Source of the DNA: Akkermansia muciniphila | GTDB taxonomy: Bacteria > Verrucomicrobiota > Verrucomicrobiia > Verrucomicrobiales > DEV007 | Assembly: GCA_945883495.1 (NCBI GenBank) | Contig: CAMCXS010000043.1 | Coordinates: 1 to 50,535 of the forward strand | Length of the DNA: 50,535 bases | Reading direction: 5' to 3' | Shown: positions 23,213 to 31,620 of the stretch, piece by piece | How positions within the stretch are numbered: position 1 is the first letter of the stretch | Layout: each line of letters opens with the position of its first letter | The notes under the pieces: model-generated | What the model was told of the DNA's origin: nothing | The model's input: only the letters and a program-made list of their open reading frames with translations | The model's database searches: none | Translations under genes and position numbers: made by a program

Positions 23213-26200
23213 AGCGAGCGGACGTTGAGAACTTGAAGTTGCGTTGAGGTGATCTTTCCGCTGCTGTTCCGGATGGGAAGCAAGAAGACCTCATACACTT
23301 TCATACAGCGGCCGATCACTTTCCCGCTTTCATTGGCGAGCACCTCCTTGAGCGCATCCGGATGGCGGGTCAAGACCTCCCCTTGCACATAGATCCGGAA
23401 GTGGCGGCTGCTGAATGTTGTGGCATTAAAAATGCGGGCGAACGGTTCCTCTTGCAGGGCGTCACTGCCCCAATTTGGCAAGGCGGAGCCTTTCCCGCCC
23501 GTTTGGTTCGCCCCCTCGCCCAGGAGATCTGTTTCCGCTTCGGATGGTCCCAGGGCCTGCGCCAGTGCCGCCGCCAGAAGAGACGGAGAACGGAAGGGCC
23601 GGGCAGCCATCAACTTTTGGGCTACTTCGCTGACCGTTTTCTTGGGTCGTCCCTTGACATCCTCAGCGGCCGGATCCGTATTGAGCGTATTCTCAATGAT
23701 CTCCTCCGCCGTCAGCCCGGGCGCAAAGCCTGCCGGCGTTTCCACGGCGGCACCGATGGCCGCATCCCACTTGACATTGGCGCTGGCAAAGCATCCTCGC
23801 AATAGAGCTTCCATCTCGAATTGGGTCGGCACGGAATTCACGTTCAGCTGACCGTGGATCCAGCGGACATTGGAGGAGGCGTGAAGATCCGCTGGATAAA
23901 TGCGACGGAAAGGCGCCAGTTTGGCTTGGCTCGCGTCTACCGCAGCAGGTGGCGGTTGATTGACTGAGGGGTCGTAGTGGTTGTAGGCATCGGCGGAGCG
24001 ATCGGGCACAAAGGCGACTTCGCTCGCGCTTTCCTGCTTCGTCAAAATTTCGCAGTTGGTGCCTGGCGTACCTGTCTGAAAGAGATCGAGCAGCTGACAT
24101 GCACGCTGCCCCATCTGGTCAAATTTGGGATGCTCCAAACGGCCGATCCGCAGGGAGTTCCCCCCGCCGAACTGCTGACATCCTTTCTTGCGCTCGAGCA
24201 GGGTGCCCCCTTGGGCGTCCTTGCCAATGGAAAGCACGAAGCGCTCGCGAGTGTCGAAATCCTTGGCCAAGAGGTTTTCGGTGACCAGTTTGCCGCTGGA
24301 ACCGGAAGGCGCAAAGTTCGGCTTCCACATCACGGGATCGTAGATATGTCCCAACTCCGTCACCGAATAGTAGCGGCCATGGTTCGAAATGCGCCACGGA
24401 GCCAGCGCCTTGATGAGCGGAGCCTGGGGAACTTGATCGGGATCCACCGCTTCCTTAAGCTGGAACGACGGCACCGGGGCATCATACCCCCCGTCCGGCC
24501 AGCCCCATAAATGCACCACGTCGCAGTAGCCATTGCGTCCCGCTGGCGCGGAGCGATTCACATTCCGGGCGCCAGGTGTAGATGCATCGAAATAATCGAG
24601 TGGATAGCCCTGGGTTCGCCCATAATAAGACATCCTTGGATCTCCATAAAAGGTTGCCGCTTGCAGCTGCCCCGAACGCATGGCCGCCGCGCTGCAACGC
24701 ATGATGGAGTCCCCCATGTGGAGCTGCCGGCCAGAATACTGGGTGATTTCAACACCGTGAACGGCTTCGCTTTCATCCGGTGGATTCCCCTTGCCGCTGG
24801 CACTAAATCCCATCCGGCCCGACATATCGATGGTCCGTCCGTGCCACCGCAGCGCATAATGGGCTTGGACTCTGCTCTTCGCGGCAGCTTTGAGCTCATC
24901 GACCACCGGCCCCGCAGCATCGTCTTCATCCATCTCCACCACTGCTGAGAACTCATAATCAGCAAAGCGGACCACCTTGAATTCGTTGGCCCTCAGGGTT
25001 CCCGCGGGTGTCACCAACGCAACCGGACCATCGGGCACGCGATTTTCAATCGGACGGAATTTATCCGTGCCGGCCCTCAGCACGAAAGTCTCCAAGAAGC
25101 GGAAATCGACTTTCAACCCTTCGTAATTCACCGGGACGTTCACCGGATTCCACAGCTCGACAAACGGCGTCGCCTTGAAGAACAAACGGGCGCCGCCGCT
25201 TTCCAATTCGTAGCCGTCATAGGTGAACTTCAGGTAAAATTCATTGCCCAACGGAAAGCTATCGATTCCCCGGAAGGCATTCTCGTCGTTCGCCAGCTGG
25301 TAGGGAATCGTAATGCCCGGATTCTCCACAGTGGACATGGAATCGGTGTCCGCATAGTCAAGGATACTTGCGGCAAGCGTCTTAAGATAGTCCTCCGGAA
25401 ACGCTCCTTTGCGTTGCGGGAACAGAGGCAGCATGTTGCCGAGATAAGCGGCCAGTTCCTCAACGGCCTGCTTCCGCACTTCGGGCGTTGGATCATTTTC
25501 CACTCTGCGCACCCATTCGTTAAGATTGCGGCGGGGTTGCCCCACCGTGGTGTCCGGATAGCCAAGTCCCGGAGGAATCAGCGGAACCTCCCGGTAACCC
25601 GGCAAGGCCAGCGTGAAACGTGGCTCCACGTTAAGCCCAAAGGCGCGTTGTCCGGCCAACTCGGGCTCAAACGCCGCCAAGGAAGCAATACTGCCCACGG
25701 AGGCCAAGCCGAGTTGATTCGCTCGCAAATTCGTCATTCGGCCGTAGGGATGATCGAACCACTGGCTCGCACCATCCTTTAGCCGCCAAGGATAGAACGG
25801 GATTTCCCGCGGGCTCAATCCCGGCGCGGCCTGACCGGCAAGGAGCTGATACGTGGTCTGCTTGGTGGAGGGATCGCGAAGTTCCAGGACTTCTGGGAAG
25901 CTGACCTGGTAGTCGTCCGGCGCCAGGCAATGCGAACGGCCGAGGGGATACATTGGCTGGTTGCTCCGGCTGTCGCCGAAGCCATAGCCACCCCAACGCA
26001 ATGCGATACGCTTGGCGTTCACCGAGGTCTCCGTGCTTGGCGAATCAAGCCCCGCATGGCCCACCACGCTGATGTCTGGATATCCCTGGAGATCCTCAAT
26101 CCAGTAGGTATAACGTTCTTCCCTGGCGGCGCTTTGACCGGGGCTGGATTGCAACGACCTCCATGCGGTTCTGGGCCGGTTCCGCTCCTTGACGCAGCTG

Positions 26201-26703
26201 CCATCCGGCGTCAGGTCCGTTAGGGGCGGAAGCTGAATGATCTCCTGCGGTTGGCTCTCGGATTCCCAGCCGACCGAGGGTCGAAGGGGGGGCGCCAGAA
26301 ACGGATCTTGGCCGTCGTTGATCGCAAAACTCTCTTCTTTGCCCCCTGAAAACAGCGGGATCGCACGGTAGGAGTTCCCATCGGGCCGCAAAATGTAGGT
26401 ATAACGAGCCGAAGTTTCGGCCGTTTTCCCCTTTTCCCGTACCGCCGTGACCAGATAATCGTCGCCCCGGAAACTGCTGGAGACTTGATCCCCGGCCACA
26501 CTGCGAAGAAGCAGACTTTTCGCCTCCTCGAACCCGGCCGTGACCGCAATTTCGACCCGGCTAGCATCCGCATCGAGCGCGGCATTCTTCGCCTCGTTGC
26601 GGGAGAGGCTCAGGGCGGACATCGTGAGAATCGCGATTCCGGTAATAAATATCAGCGCCAAAACCAAGGCGGCGCCTCTGGAGGTGCAACCCGGTGCTTT
26701 CAT
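23209..26703 (-). CDS. Verru_Chthon cassette protein A
   Basis: A 1164-residue protein matching the large member of the Verru_Chthon cassette (TIGR02600, recalled, not searched). It starts with a short N-terminus and one hydrophobic helix (GAALVLALIFITGIAILTMS), much like PilX/GspK-type minor pilins, followed by a long extracytoplasmic region with Trp- and Tyr-rich motifs. The cassette is a Verrucomicrobia-specific group of pseudopilin-like genes of unknown function. The ATG overlaps the stop of cassette protein C (26700-26703). By analogy it could be the large tip-like member of a type II/IV-pilus-like fibre; that role is inference. Confidence 0.88.
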   Translation of the reverse strand: MKAPGCTSRGAALVLALIFITGIAILTMSALSLSRNEAKNAALDADASRVEIAVTAGFEEAKSLLLRSVAGDQVSSSFRGDDYLVTAVREKGKTAETSARYTYILRPDGNSYRAIPLFSGGKEESFAINDGQDPFLAPPLRPSVGWESESQPQEIIQLPPLTDLTPDGSCVKERNRPRTAWRSLQSSPGQSAAREERYTYWIEDLQGYPDISVVGHAGLDSPSTETSVNAKRIALRWGGYGFGDSRSNQPMYPLGRSHCLAPDDYQVSFPEVLELRDPSTKQTTYQLLAGQAAPGLSPREIPFYPWRLKDGASQWFDHPYGRMTNLRANQLGLASVGSIASLAAFEPELAGQRAFGLNVEPRFTLALPGYREVPLIPPGLGYPDTTVGQPRRNLNEWVRRVENDPTPEVRKQAVEELAAYLGNMLPLFPQRKGAFPEDYLKTLAASILDYADTDSMSTVENPGITIPYQLANDENAFRGIDSFPLGNEFYLKFTYDGYELESGGARLFFKATPFVELWNPVNVPVNYEGLKVDFRFLETFVLRAGTDKFRPIENRVPDGPVALVTPAGTLRANEFKVVRFADYEFSAVVEMDEDDAAGPVVDELKAAAKSRVQAHYALRWHGRTIDMSGRMGFSASGKGNPPDESEAVHGVEITQYSGRQLHMGDSIMRCSAAAMRSGQLQAATFYGDPRMSYYGRTQGYPLDYFDASTPGARNVNRSAPAGRNGYCDVVHLWGWPDGGYDAPVPSFQLKEAVDPDQVPQAPLIKALAPWRISNHGRYYSVTELGHIYDPVMWKPNFAPSGSSGKLVTENLLAKDFDTRERFVLSIGKDAQGGTLLERKKGCQQFGGGNSLRIGRLEHPKFDQMGQRACQLLDLFQTGTPGTNCEILTKQESASEVAFVPDRSADAYNHYDPSVNQPPPAAVDASQAKLAPFRRIYPADLHASSNVRWIHGQLNVNSVPTQFEMEALLRGCFASANVKWDAAIGAAVETPAGFAPGLTAEEIIENTLNTDPAAEDVKGRPKKTVSEVAQKLMAARPFRSPSLLAAALAQALGPSEAETDLLGEGANQTGGKGSALPNWGSDALQEEPFARIFNATTFSSRHFRIYVQGEVLTRHPDALKEVLANESGKVIGRCMKVYEVFLLPIRNSSGKITSTQLQVLNVRSL

Positions 26704-27938
26704 GACGAAACGACGGTGTCAGGCACCGCACGGAGTGTGACCCGGAAACGGAGTGACGTGACGGACTTTCGGATCAAGCGCGCGGCGGACGATTCCCCTG
26801 AGGCCGGAGGTCTCTGCCAGTCAGCCAGCCAATCTTCCCGCTTGGTGAGCAGCGCGGCGGTGCTTCCATCAATGACCGCCAGCTCGAGATCGATGAAGTC
26901 CGGCAGAACCAAAACCGGCCATTCGTCGCCAGTGAAGCCCAAATGTTTGGCCAGATCCGCCGCGCCCAAGACCACGGGATTATCGCCGTTGAGGACTCGC
27001 TTGTAGGGAATCGCGGAAAAGCCTACGACATGGTCAATGACGGCTGGATCTCCTGGGAGGACGTCGTGGACTGGATGATTGGGACTGAACCAATACGCCG
27101 CTTTCGAGCGATCCGGCATCGGCCGCCCAAGCGCCGGCAGGCTCGCGGGCCAGGGCGGCTGGGAGGGCGTGTGCTCGATGCCCCCCAGGTCGAGATCCTT
27201 GGCATGGAAGGCCAGGAGAAAGGGCAGCTCCGAATTGCGGAACTTGCGTCGCGGCACCAGATCGTGATTCACCGTCGCGGTGACGCTGCGGACCGTCGAG
27301 CTGGCTTGTGCTTGTCCCAAGCTGGTTCCGCCCGGCCGGAAATGCCGGTAGAGCTTCATGCTCCAACGATCGTTGCCGCCGACCAGCGAATCTGGCGTGT
27401 AGGCGACGTAGTAGCCAATCACCGAGACATCGGACGGAGTCGGGCGCCCCCCAGAGGGAAGCGCTGGGTCCGCCAAAGGCCCGTGCCGCTCCCGGGTAAA
27501 GTTCTCCGGAAGCAGACTCCCCGCCCCCGGCTGAATGGCGACGAAGGCCATTTGGGAGAAGCGGCGGGACGTCTCCGCGTTTTGGAAGGAACGCTCCAAG
27601 CCCAATCCCGACCGGCGGTCGATCTCAAATGGTAGAAGCATCTTGTTCGCGAGCAAACGTCTCTGGGCGTCGTTGGTGAGCTCGCCAGGATCAATCGCTT
27701 GATGCGGCAACGGCCGGTTCGGGAACGCGGACTCAAGATCCGCCCGCAACAAGGACGCCGCTTCCTGGAGGTGACCTGAATCCGCCGACAACCGCATCTG
27801 GCCTGACCAAGTGCTCGCGGTGAAGGAGAAGAGGTCCGCCAGACCGACGATCATCAGTGAAAGAATCGCCATGGAGAGGAGCAACTCCACCATCGTGAAG
27901 CCTCTGCGCGGCGAAGAGTGGCACGATCCCGGATGCAT
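26700..27938 (-). CDS. Verru_Chthon cassette protein C
   Basis: A 412-residue pseudopilin-like protein. Its type IV prepilin leader ends SPRRG, followed by FTMVELLLSMAILSLMIVGL with the conserved Glu at +5. A prepilin peptidase should cut after the Gly. The globular part matches the size and position of cassette protein C (TIGR02599, recalled). Its stop overlaps the start of protein A. The gap to protein B's stop is 9 bases. Confidence 0.87.
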   Translation of the reverse strand: MHPGSCHSSPRRGFTMVELLLSMAILSLMIVGLADLFSFTASTWSGQMRLSADSGHLQEAASLLRADLESAFPNRPLPHQAIDPGELTNDAQRRLLANKMLLPFEIDRRSGLGLERSFQNAETSRRFSQMAFVAIQPGAGSLLPENFTRERHGPLADPALPSGGRPTPSDVSVIGYYVAYTPDSLVGGNDRWSMKLYRHFRPGGTSLGQAQASSTVRSVTATVNHDLVPRRKFRNSELPFLLAFHAKDLDLGGIEHTPSQPPWPASLPALGRPMPDRSKAAYWFSPNHPVHDVLPGDPAVIDHVVGFSAIPYKRVLNGDNPVVLGAADLAKHLGFTGDEWPVLVLPDFIDLELAVIDGSTAALLTKREDWLADWQRPPASGESSAARLIRKSVTSLRFRVTLRAVPDTVVSS

Positions 27939-27947
27939 GGGCTTGAA

Positions 27948-28550
27948 TTAAGTGCCCGTGGAGGGCTGGGCCACGTGGACCAAGGTGGTGAAGGTCTCCA
28001 CGCGCCTTGACGCCAAAGGCGCCGAGACTGGGCTGCCGACCGAAACCGTGGCGCGATAAGTCAGGGAGGCTGCGGAGCTTGCGGCGGCTCGCTCAAACGC
28101 GATTTGGACCGCGAGCAGCGGCTCCACGCCCGAATCAATCGGATCGGGCCAGGTCTCGACTCCTTTTTGGTAAGCCGAAGCGGAGATCTCCCCGGCTGGA
28201 CGCAAGCTGGTGTCATAGAGGACGTAGACATTGTGCCCGTGCAGGTCCGCTGGGAACGTAGTCCGGTAGGGCCAATCTCCGCCACCGGCCTGTTCATTGG
28301 AGCGACGCACGGCAATCAACGGATACCCGTGTGCTGAGGGCGCCCCCAGCTCGGCGGGAGAGTGCACCAATTCCGCGGAAATCTGACGGGCGATCAAGGC
28401 TGACGTCTTGCGCAGATCGCCGGTGGTCCGGGTACTCATCGCTACCCCCAGCATCGCGCTGAGCGGGACGGCCACGGAAACGATCAACGTCATGGCCATC
28501 AAATTCTCCGTCAGTGTAAAGCCCGCGGGCTGCTCCAGGTCCGGCTTCAT
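27948..28550 (-). CDS. Verru_Chthon cassette protein B
   Basis: A 200-residue pseudopilin with leader KPDLEQPAG, then FTLTENLMAMTLIVSVAVPL, which has Glu at +5 as in type IV pilins. It corresponds to cassette protein B (TIGR02598, recalled). It starts inside the stop of protein D (ATGA, 28547-28550). Like B members elsewhere it is a short, pilin-sized protein and could be a structural subunit. Confidence 0.87.
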   Translation of the reverse strand: MKPDLEQPAGFTLTENLMAMTLIVSVAVPLSAMLGVAMSTRTTGDLRKTSALIARQISAELVHSPAELGAPSAHGYPLIAVRRSNEQAGGGDWPYRTTFPADLHGHNVYVLYDTSLRPAGEISASAYQKGVETWPDPIDSGVEPLLAVQIAFERAAASSAASLTYRATVSVGSPVSAPLASRRVETFTTLVHVAQPSTGT

Positions 28551-29287
28551 TCGATTGAGGTTCTCGCCCGCCCGGTCGCTGGGTCGATCGTCAAGGCCAC
28601 TGCCCGGGGCATGCGGCGGCCGTCCACCGTCTGCCAGCCGAGGTGGACACGGTCAGGAGCGCCCGCGAACGTCTCCGCTCCCGCTTCATAAGCAGCTTCG
28701 ACGATTCCAACTTGGTGGTAGCGCTCCCCGAACAGCGGAGGGACCTCCAACATTCCATACCGGTTAAAAAGAAAGAACGGCATGCTGACGGACCCGGTGC
28801 CGGATGGAAAGCGGCGGTGGAACGCCCCGGGAGCATCGATGATCGTGTCCAGTCCCGGACTCCCGCCACCCACTTCCGCGCCATGCGCGAAGAGCAAGCC
28901 TTCGGGCAGCGTGTGCCAGCCGGTAATACCGGTGAGCGGCCGCTGAAAGATATCCTCCGTTCCCGCGCCCGTAGTTTCATGGAGAGGCGCCTCACTGGGG
29001 ATGAACAATCCAAAGCGCCGAAACCGGCCTTCGGGATCGGTGAGACCATCCGTCGCGAACGCCACATACACATCCGTACGGCCCGCCAAGGCCGTCGCGC
29101 GGGCCGACTCCAGCACGCCACGCAACTCCGCGAGCGCCCCTTGACGGTCCCGGCTTAAGCCCTGCAAGCTCAGCGATGAGATCCCCAGAACCGTGACGAT
29201 CACAGAGAGCACCAGGAGCACCTCCAAAAAGGAGAAGCCCTGCCTTCCGCTCCTATCCGGGCGGATTTCCTGGTCTAGCCAAGCCAC
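28547..29287 (-). CDS. Verru_Chthon cassette protein D
   Basis: A 246-residue pseudopilin, first gene of the operon. The GTG start gives leader MAWLDQEIRPDRSGRQG, then FSFLEVLLVLSVIVTVLG with Glu at +5. The globular part has GspH-like features (LAELRGVLESARATALAGRT). It corresponds to cassette protein D (TIGR02596, recalled). A prepilin peptidase, ATPase and platform protein would be needed for assembly, but none is in the window. Confidence 0.87.
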   Translation of the reverse strand: MAWLDQEIRPDRSGRQGFSFLEVLLVLSVIVTVLGISSLSLQGLSRDRQGALAELRGVLESARATALAGRTDVYVAFATDGLTDPEGRFRRFGLFIPSEAPLHETTGAGTEDIFQRPLTGITGWHTLPEGLLFAHGAEVGGGSPGLDTIIDAPGAFHRRFPSGTGSVSMPFFLFNRYGMLEVPPLFGERYHQVGIVEAAYEAGAETFAGAPDRVHLGWQTVDGRRMPRAVALTIDPATGRARTSIE

Positions 29288-29315
29288 GCTGCCAACATAC
29301 CATTTTCGCGGAGTC

Positions 29316-29347
29316 TGCTAGCATCTCTGCGTGACGAATTTGTTACA
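29316..29347 (-). promoter_or_regulatory. Weak candidate promoter of the Verru_Chthon operon
   Basis: On the minus strand TGTAACA (29347-29341) is followed after 17 bases by TGCTAGC, giving a start near 29310 and a leader of about 23 bases. The upstream word and spacing match the ECF-type sites at 1943-2093, but the downstream word differs. TGTAACA alone is expected about twice by chance in the window. Confidence 0.25.
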
Positions 29348-29523
29348 TCGGCCAAAGGAGCAGGATCGGGGCCATCCTCCACGGAAGTGAATGACTTTGG
29401 GACGCGGATTCGAGTTCTGGTGAGTCGTCCATGCCGTTCCACCGTTTCTTTCCTTGTGAAGGCCGGGAGATGCTGATAGTTTCCTTAAAATAAACTTTTC
29501 TTAAGCATCGACCAATTGCCCCA

Positions 29524-30204
29524 ATGACTCGCCGCCATGCGCTCCTCCTCCGCAGCCTGCCCCTGCTTGCGGAATGTCTCCAGACGCACGAGAACGTCTA
29601 CCTCGCGGTGCCGGGGTTTGCGGAGCAGGTGACAGTCTTCCGCCGTTTGGCCATCAAGGCGCAACTTCAGGAGCAGTGCTCGCTCCGCATCGACACGGAA
29701 CTTCCCATCGATCTTCAGCTCGCCCGGGAAGCTCTCATCCAAGCATGCCGCGCCGTTTCGGGGCCGTTGGCCGGTTGGGCGGCCGTCATCGGCGATGAGC
29801 GCCTGCGCAACCAAGTGAACTCAACTCCAGACGAGCTCCGCGCGATCGGCCAGGGACTGATTGATCATGCCCGCGCCATTGCCGCCATCGGCCGCCGCAC
29901 GTTGCCACAGGGAGCGGGTCACTACGGCGTCACCAAAATCGCCCTGGAGCGGCTCGATCAGGAGACGGAGGCATTTTCAGCGGCGGTGGGCGGTTTCCCG
30001 GGCGCGTTGCCTTCCCTGCGCACCGCGTCGGATCAACTGCGGTTTTTCCTCCGGGACGTGATGGACCCGCTTGTCGATGGGTTCCTGCTCAGCGCCCCGG
30101 GGTTTTGCGCTGCCTACCGCCAAGCACGGAAAGGCAAGGAATCCACGGCCAACGACCGGGATTCCCTGCAAACGGCAACCCGCGACACGGTCCTGAGCGC
30201 CTGA
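29524..30204 (+). CDS. Uncharacterised helical protein, relative of 4346-5281
   Basis: A 226-residue helical protein without signal or span. R68 begins a helix (REALIQACRAVSGPLAGWAA), HYGVT sits at 133-137, and PGFCAAYRQAR (192-202) closes the domain. From R68 to the YGVT motif is 66 residues, the same spacing as R71 to YAVT in the 4346 protein, and the closing P-x-F-x-x-x-Y-x-x-x-R block is also shared. These suggest one divergent family. This copy lacks the long C-terminal helix and tail. It stands alone, divergent from the Verru_Chthon operon and convergent with ndk. Function unknown. Confidence 0.75.
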   Translation: MTRRHALLLRSLPLLAECLQTHENVYLAVPGFAEQVTVFRRLAIKAQLQEQCSLRIDTELPIDLQLAREALIQACRAVSGPLAGWAAVIGDERLRNQVNSTPDELRAIGQGLIDHARAIAAIGRRTLPQGAGHYGVTKIALERLDQETEAFSAAVGGFPGALPSLRTASDQLRFFLRDVMDPLVDGFLLSAPGFCAAYRQARKGKESTANDRDSLQTATRDTVLSA

Positions 30205-30223
30205 CGCACTCAGAACTCGTTTC

Positions 30224-30646
30224 TCAGTAGGCGAACAATTCGCCGGGAGCGAAAAATCGATTCAGCTCGATCTGGGCGTTCTCCACCGAATCGGAAGCGT
30301 GGACGACGTTGATCATCATATCGACGCCGTAGTCACCCCGAATGGTTCCGGGAGCTGCATCTTTCGAATTGGTGGGGCCAAGCAGATCGCGAACGCGAAC
30401 CACGACGTCGTCCCCTTCAATGGCGAGCGCGACGACCGGCGTCTTCTGCATGAATTCCTGAACTTCCGGGAAGAAAGGACGGCTGGCGATGTGGGCGTAA
30501 TGTTCCAGCAGAAGTTCGTTCGTGAGCTGGAGCATCTTGATTCCGCGGATTTTGAAGCCGTGGGCTTCGAAGCGCTGGATGACGTCGCCGCAATGGCCCT
30601 TTTGGACACAATCGGGCTTGAGGAGGATGAGAGTGGTTTGGGACAT
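30224..30646 (-). CDS. ndk: Nucleoside-diphosphate kinase
   Basis: A 140-residue enzyme of normal length that moves phosphate from ATP to other nucleoside diphosphates through a phosphohistidine. Signatures are TLILLKPDCVQKG at the N-terminus and INVVHASDSVENA with catalytic H116, plus GTIRGDYG. It is the second gene after the lysozyme-like secreted protein on the same strand, 64 bases apart, and may share its transcript. Confidence 0.97.
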   Translation of the reverse strand: MSQTTLILLKPDCVQKGHCGDVIQRFEAHGFKIRGIKMLQLTNELLLEHYAHIASRPFFPEVQEFMQKTPVVALAIEGDDVVVRVRDLLGPTNSKDAAPGTIRGDYGVDMMINVVHASDSVENAQIELNRFFAPGELFAY

Positions 30647-30710
30647 GGTGGGATTGGGGCAGCAAACCTATCCAGAATCCGCCCAATGCAACCGGGAAAA
30701 GTCCCGCGGC

Positions 30711-31508
30711 TCAGAGCGGTTTCCCGTAGGTCGCGCAGCGATTGCTCCAACCTGCCAGCCAGCGGGATTCGTCCTTTGGCGCGTTCTTGACCCGGCGGGT
30801 GAGGACACGCGTGGCGGCGCGGCCGAATTCGACGGATGCGGCTTGGCCTTCAGGGCGCCCTTCCATCTCCAGGAGAACTTGAGCCAGCCCCCACCCCTGG
30901 CCCTGGTAGCGCTCCTCCTCCTTGATCCCCTCCCCTTTGAAATTCACGTAATCAATCAAAGCGTAAACCCCAGAGCCCGTTTGCGCGACGGTATCGAAGT
31001 TCCGTTCCAGCCGCTTCCGCTCGCGCACCGCGACGCTCGCCGTCATTTTCGGCAACGCCTCCTGAAGCCGCTGCACGACGAACGCCGTTTGCGTCTCGAT
31101 GCTCCCCGCGAGAAAAGTCCGCAACTCCCGCATCCGCGCGCTCTGGAAATCCGCGACAAACGCTTCCCGCGTCGCCCATGGACAGTCTGGAGTGGTCAAC
31201 AACCAACCGGGGATGGAGACACCCCGCCCCTTCATGAAGGCAATCAGCTTCGGCCAGCTTTCATCGAACGGCCCTTCCTGCCCCGGCGGATACCAGATGA
31301 AGTGGCCGATCCCCAGTGAAGCAAACGTCTCGCCTTTGTTCCAACTGGTGAGCCCATCCACCGTGCCCGCGCATTCATTTTGCCATATCTTCCGGCCGAT
31401 GGCTTGCGTTTCCCCGGGTTTTAATTCGATGGCCCACGAAGCAACGCCCGGAAACCAAGCGGCGATGAGGGCGAACACAAGCCAAGGGCGGGAGGAAGGG
31501 GAAATCAT
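30711..31508 (-). CDS. Secreted conserved protein, lysozyme-like family
   Basis: A 265-residue protein with signal peptide about residues 1-26 (PWLVFALIAAWFPGVASWA). The mature region contains IGRKIWQNECAGTVDGLTSW, then FASLGIGHFIWYPPG, PFDESWPKLIAFMKGRG, SIETQTAFVVQRLQEALPKM and YALIDYVNFKGEGIKEEERY. I recall this as a conserved, uncharacterised family in Proteobacteria. The E(C)...GIGHF layout and the mainly helical sequence recall lysozyme-like muramidases, but catalysis is unproven. The start at 31508 is chosen for the signal peptide. Confidence 0.75.
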   Translation of the reverse strand: MISPSSRPWLVFALIAAWFPGVASWAIELKPGETQAIGRKIWQNECAGTVDGLTSWNKGETFASLGIGHFIWYPPGQEGPFDESWPKLIAFMKGRGVSIPGWLLTTPDCPWATREAFVADFQSARMRELRTFLAGSIETQTAFVVQRLQEALPKMTASVAVRERKRLERNFDTVAQTGSGVYALIDYVNFKGEGIKEEERYQGQGWGLAQVLLEMEGRPEGQAASVEFGRAATRVLTRRVKNAPKDESRWLAGWSNRCATYGKPL

Positions 31509-31620
31509 GGAGCCCGTATGTCGTCCCGTGGGGGCCGCCTCTTCAACGACAAAATCCTCCGTTTTTTGAGAGATTGCCCCTTTTCCGCAAGCCATCGGCA
31601 TGCAATGTTTAACGCCCGCC

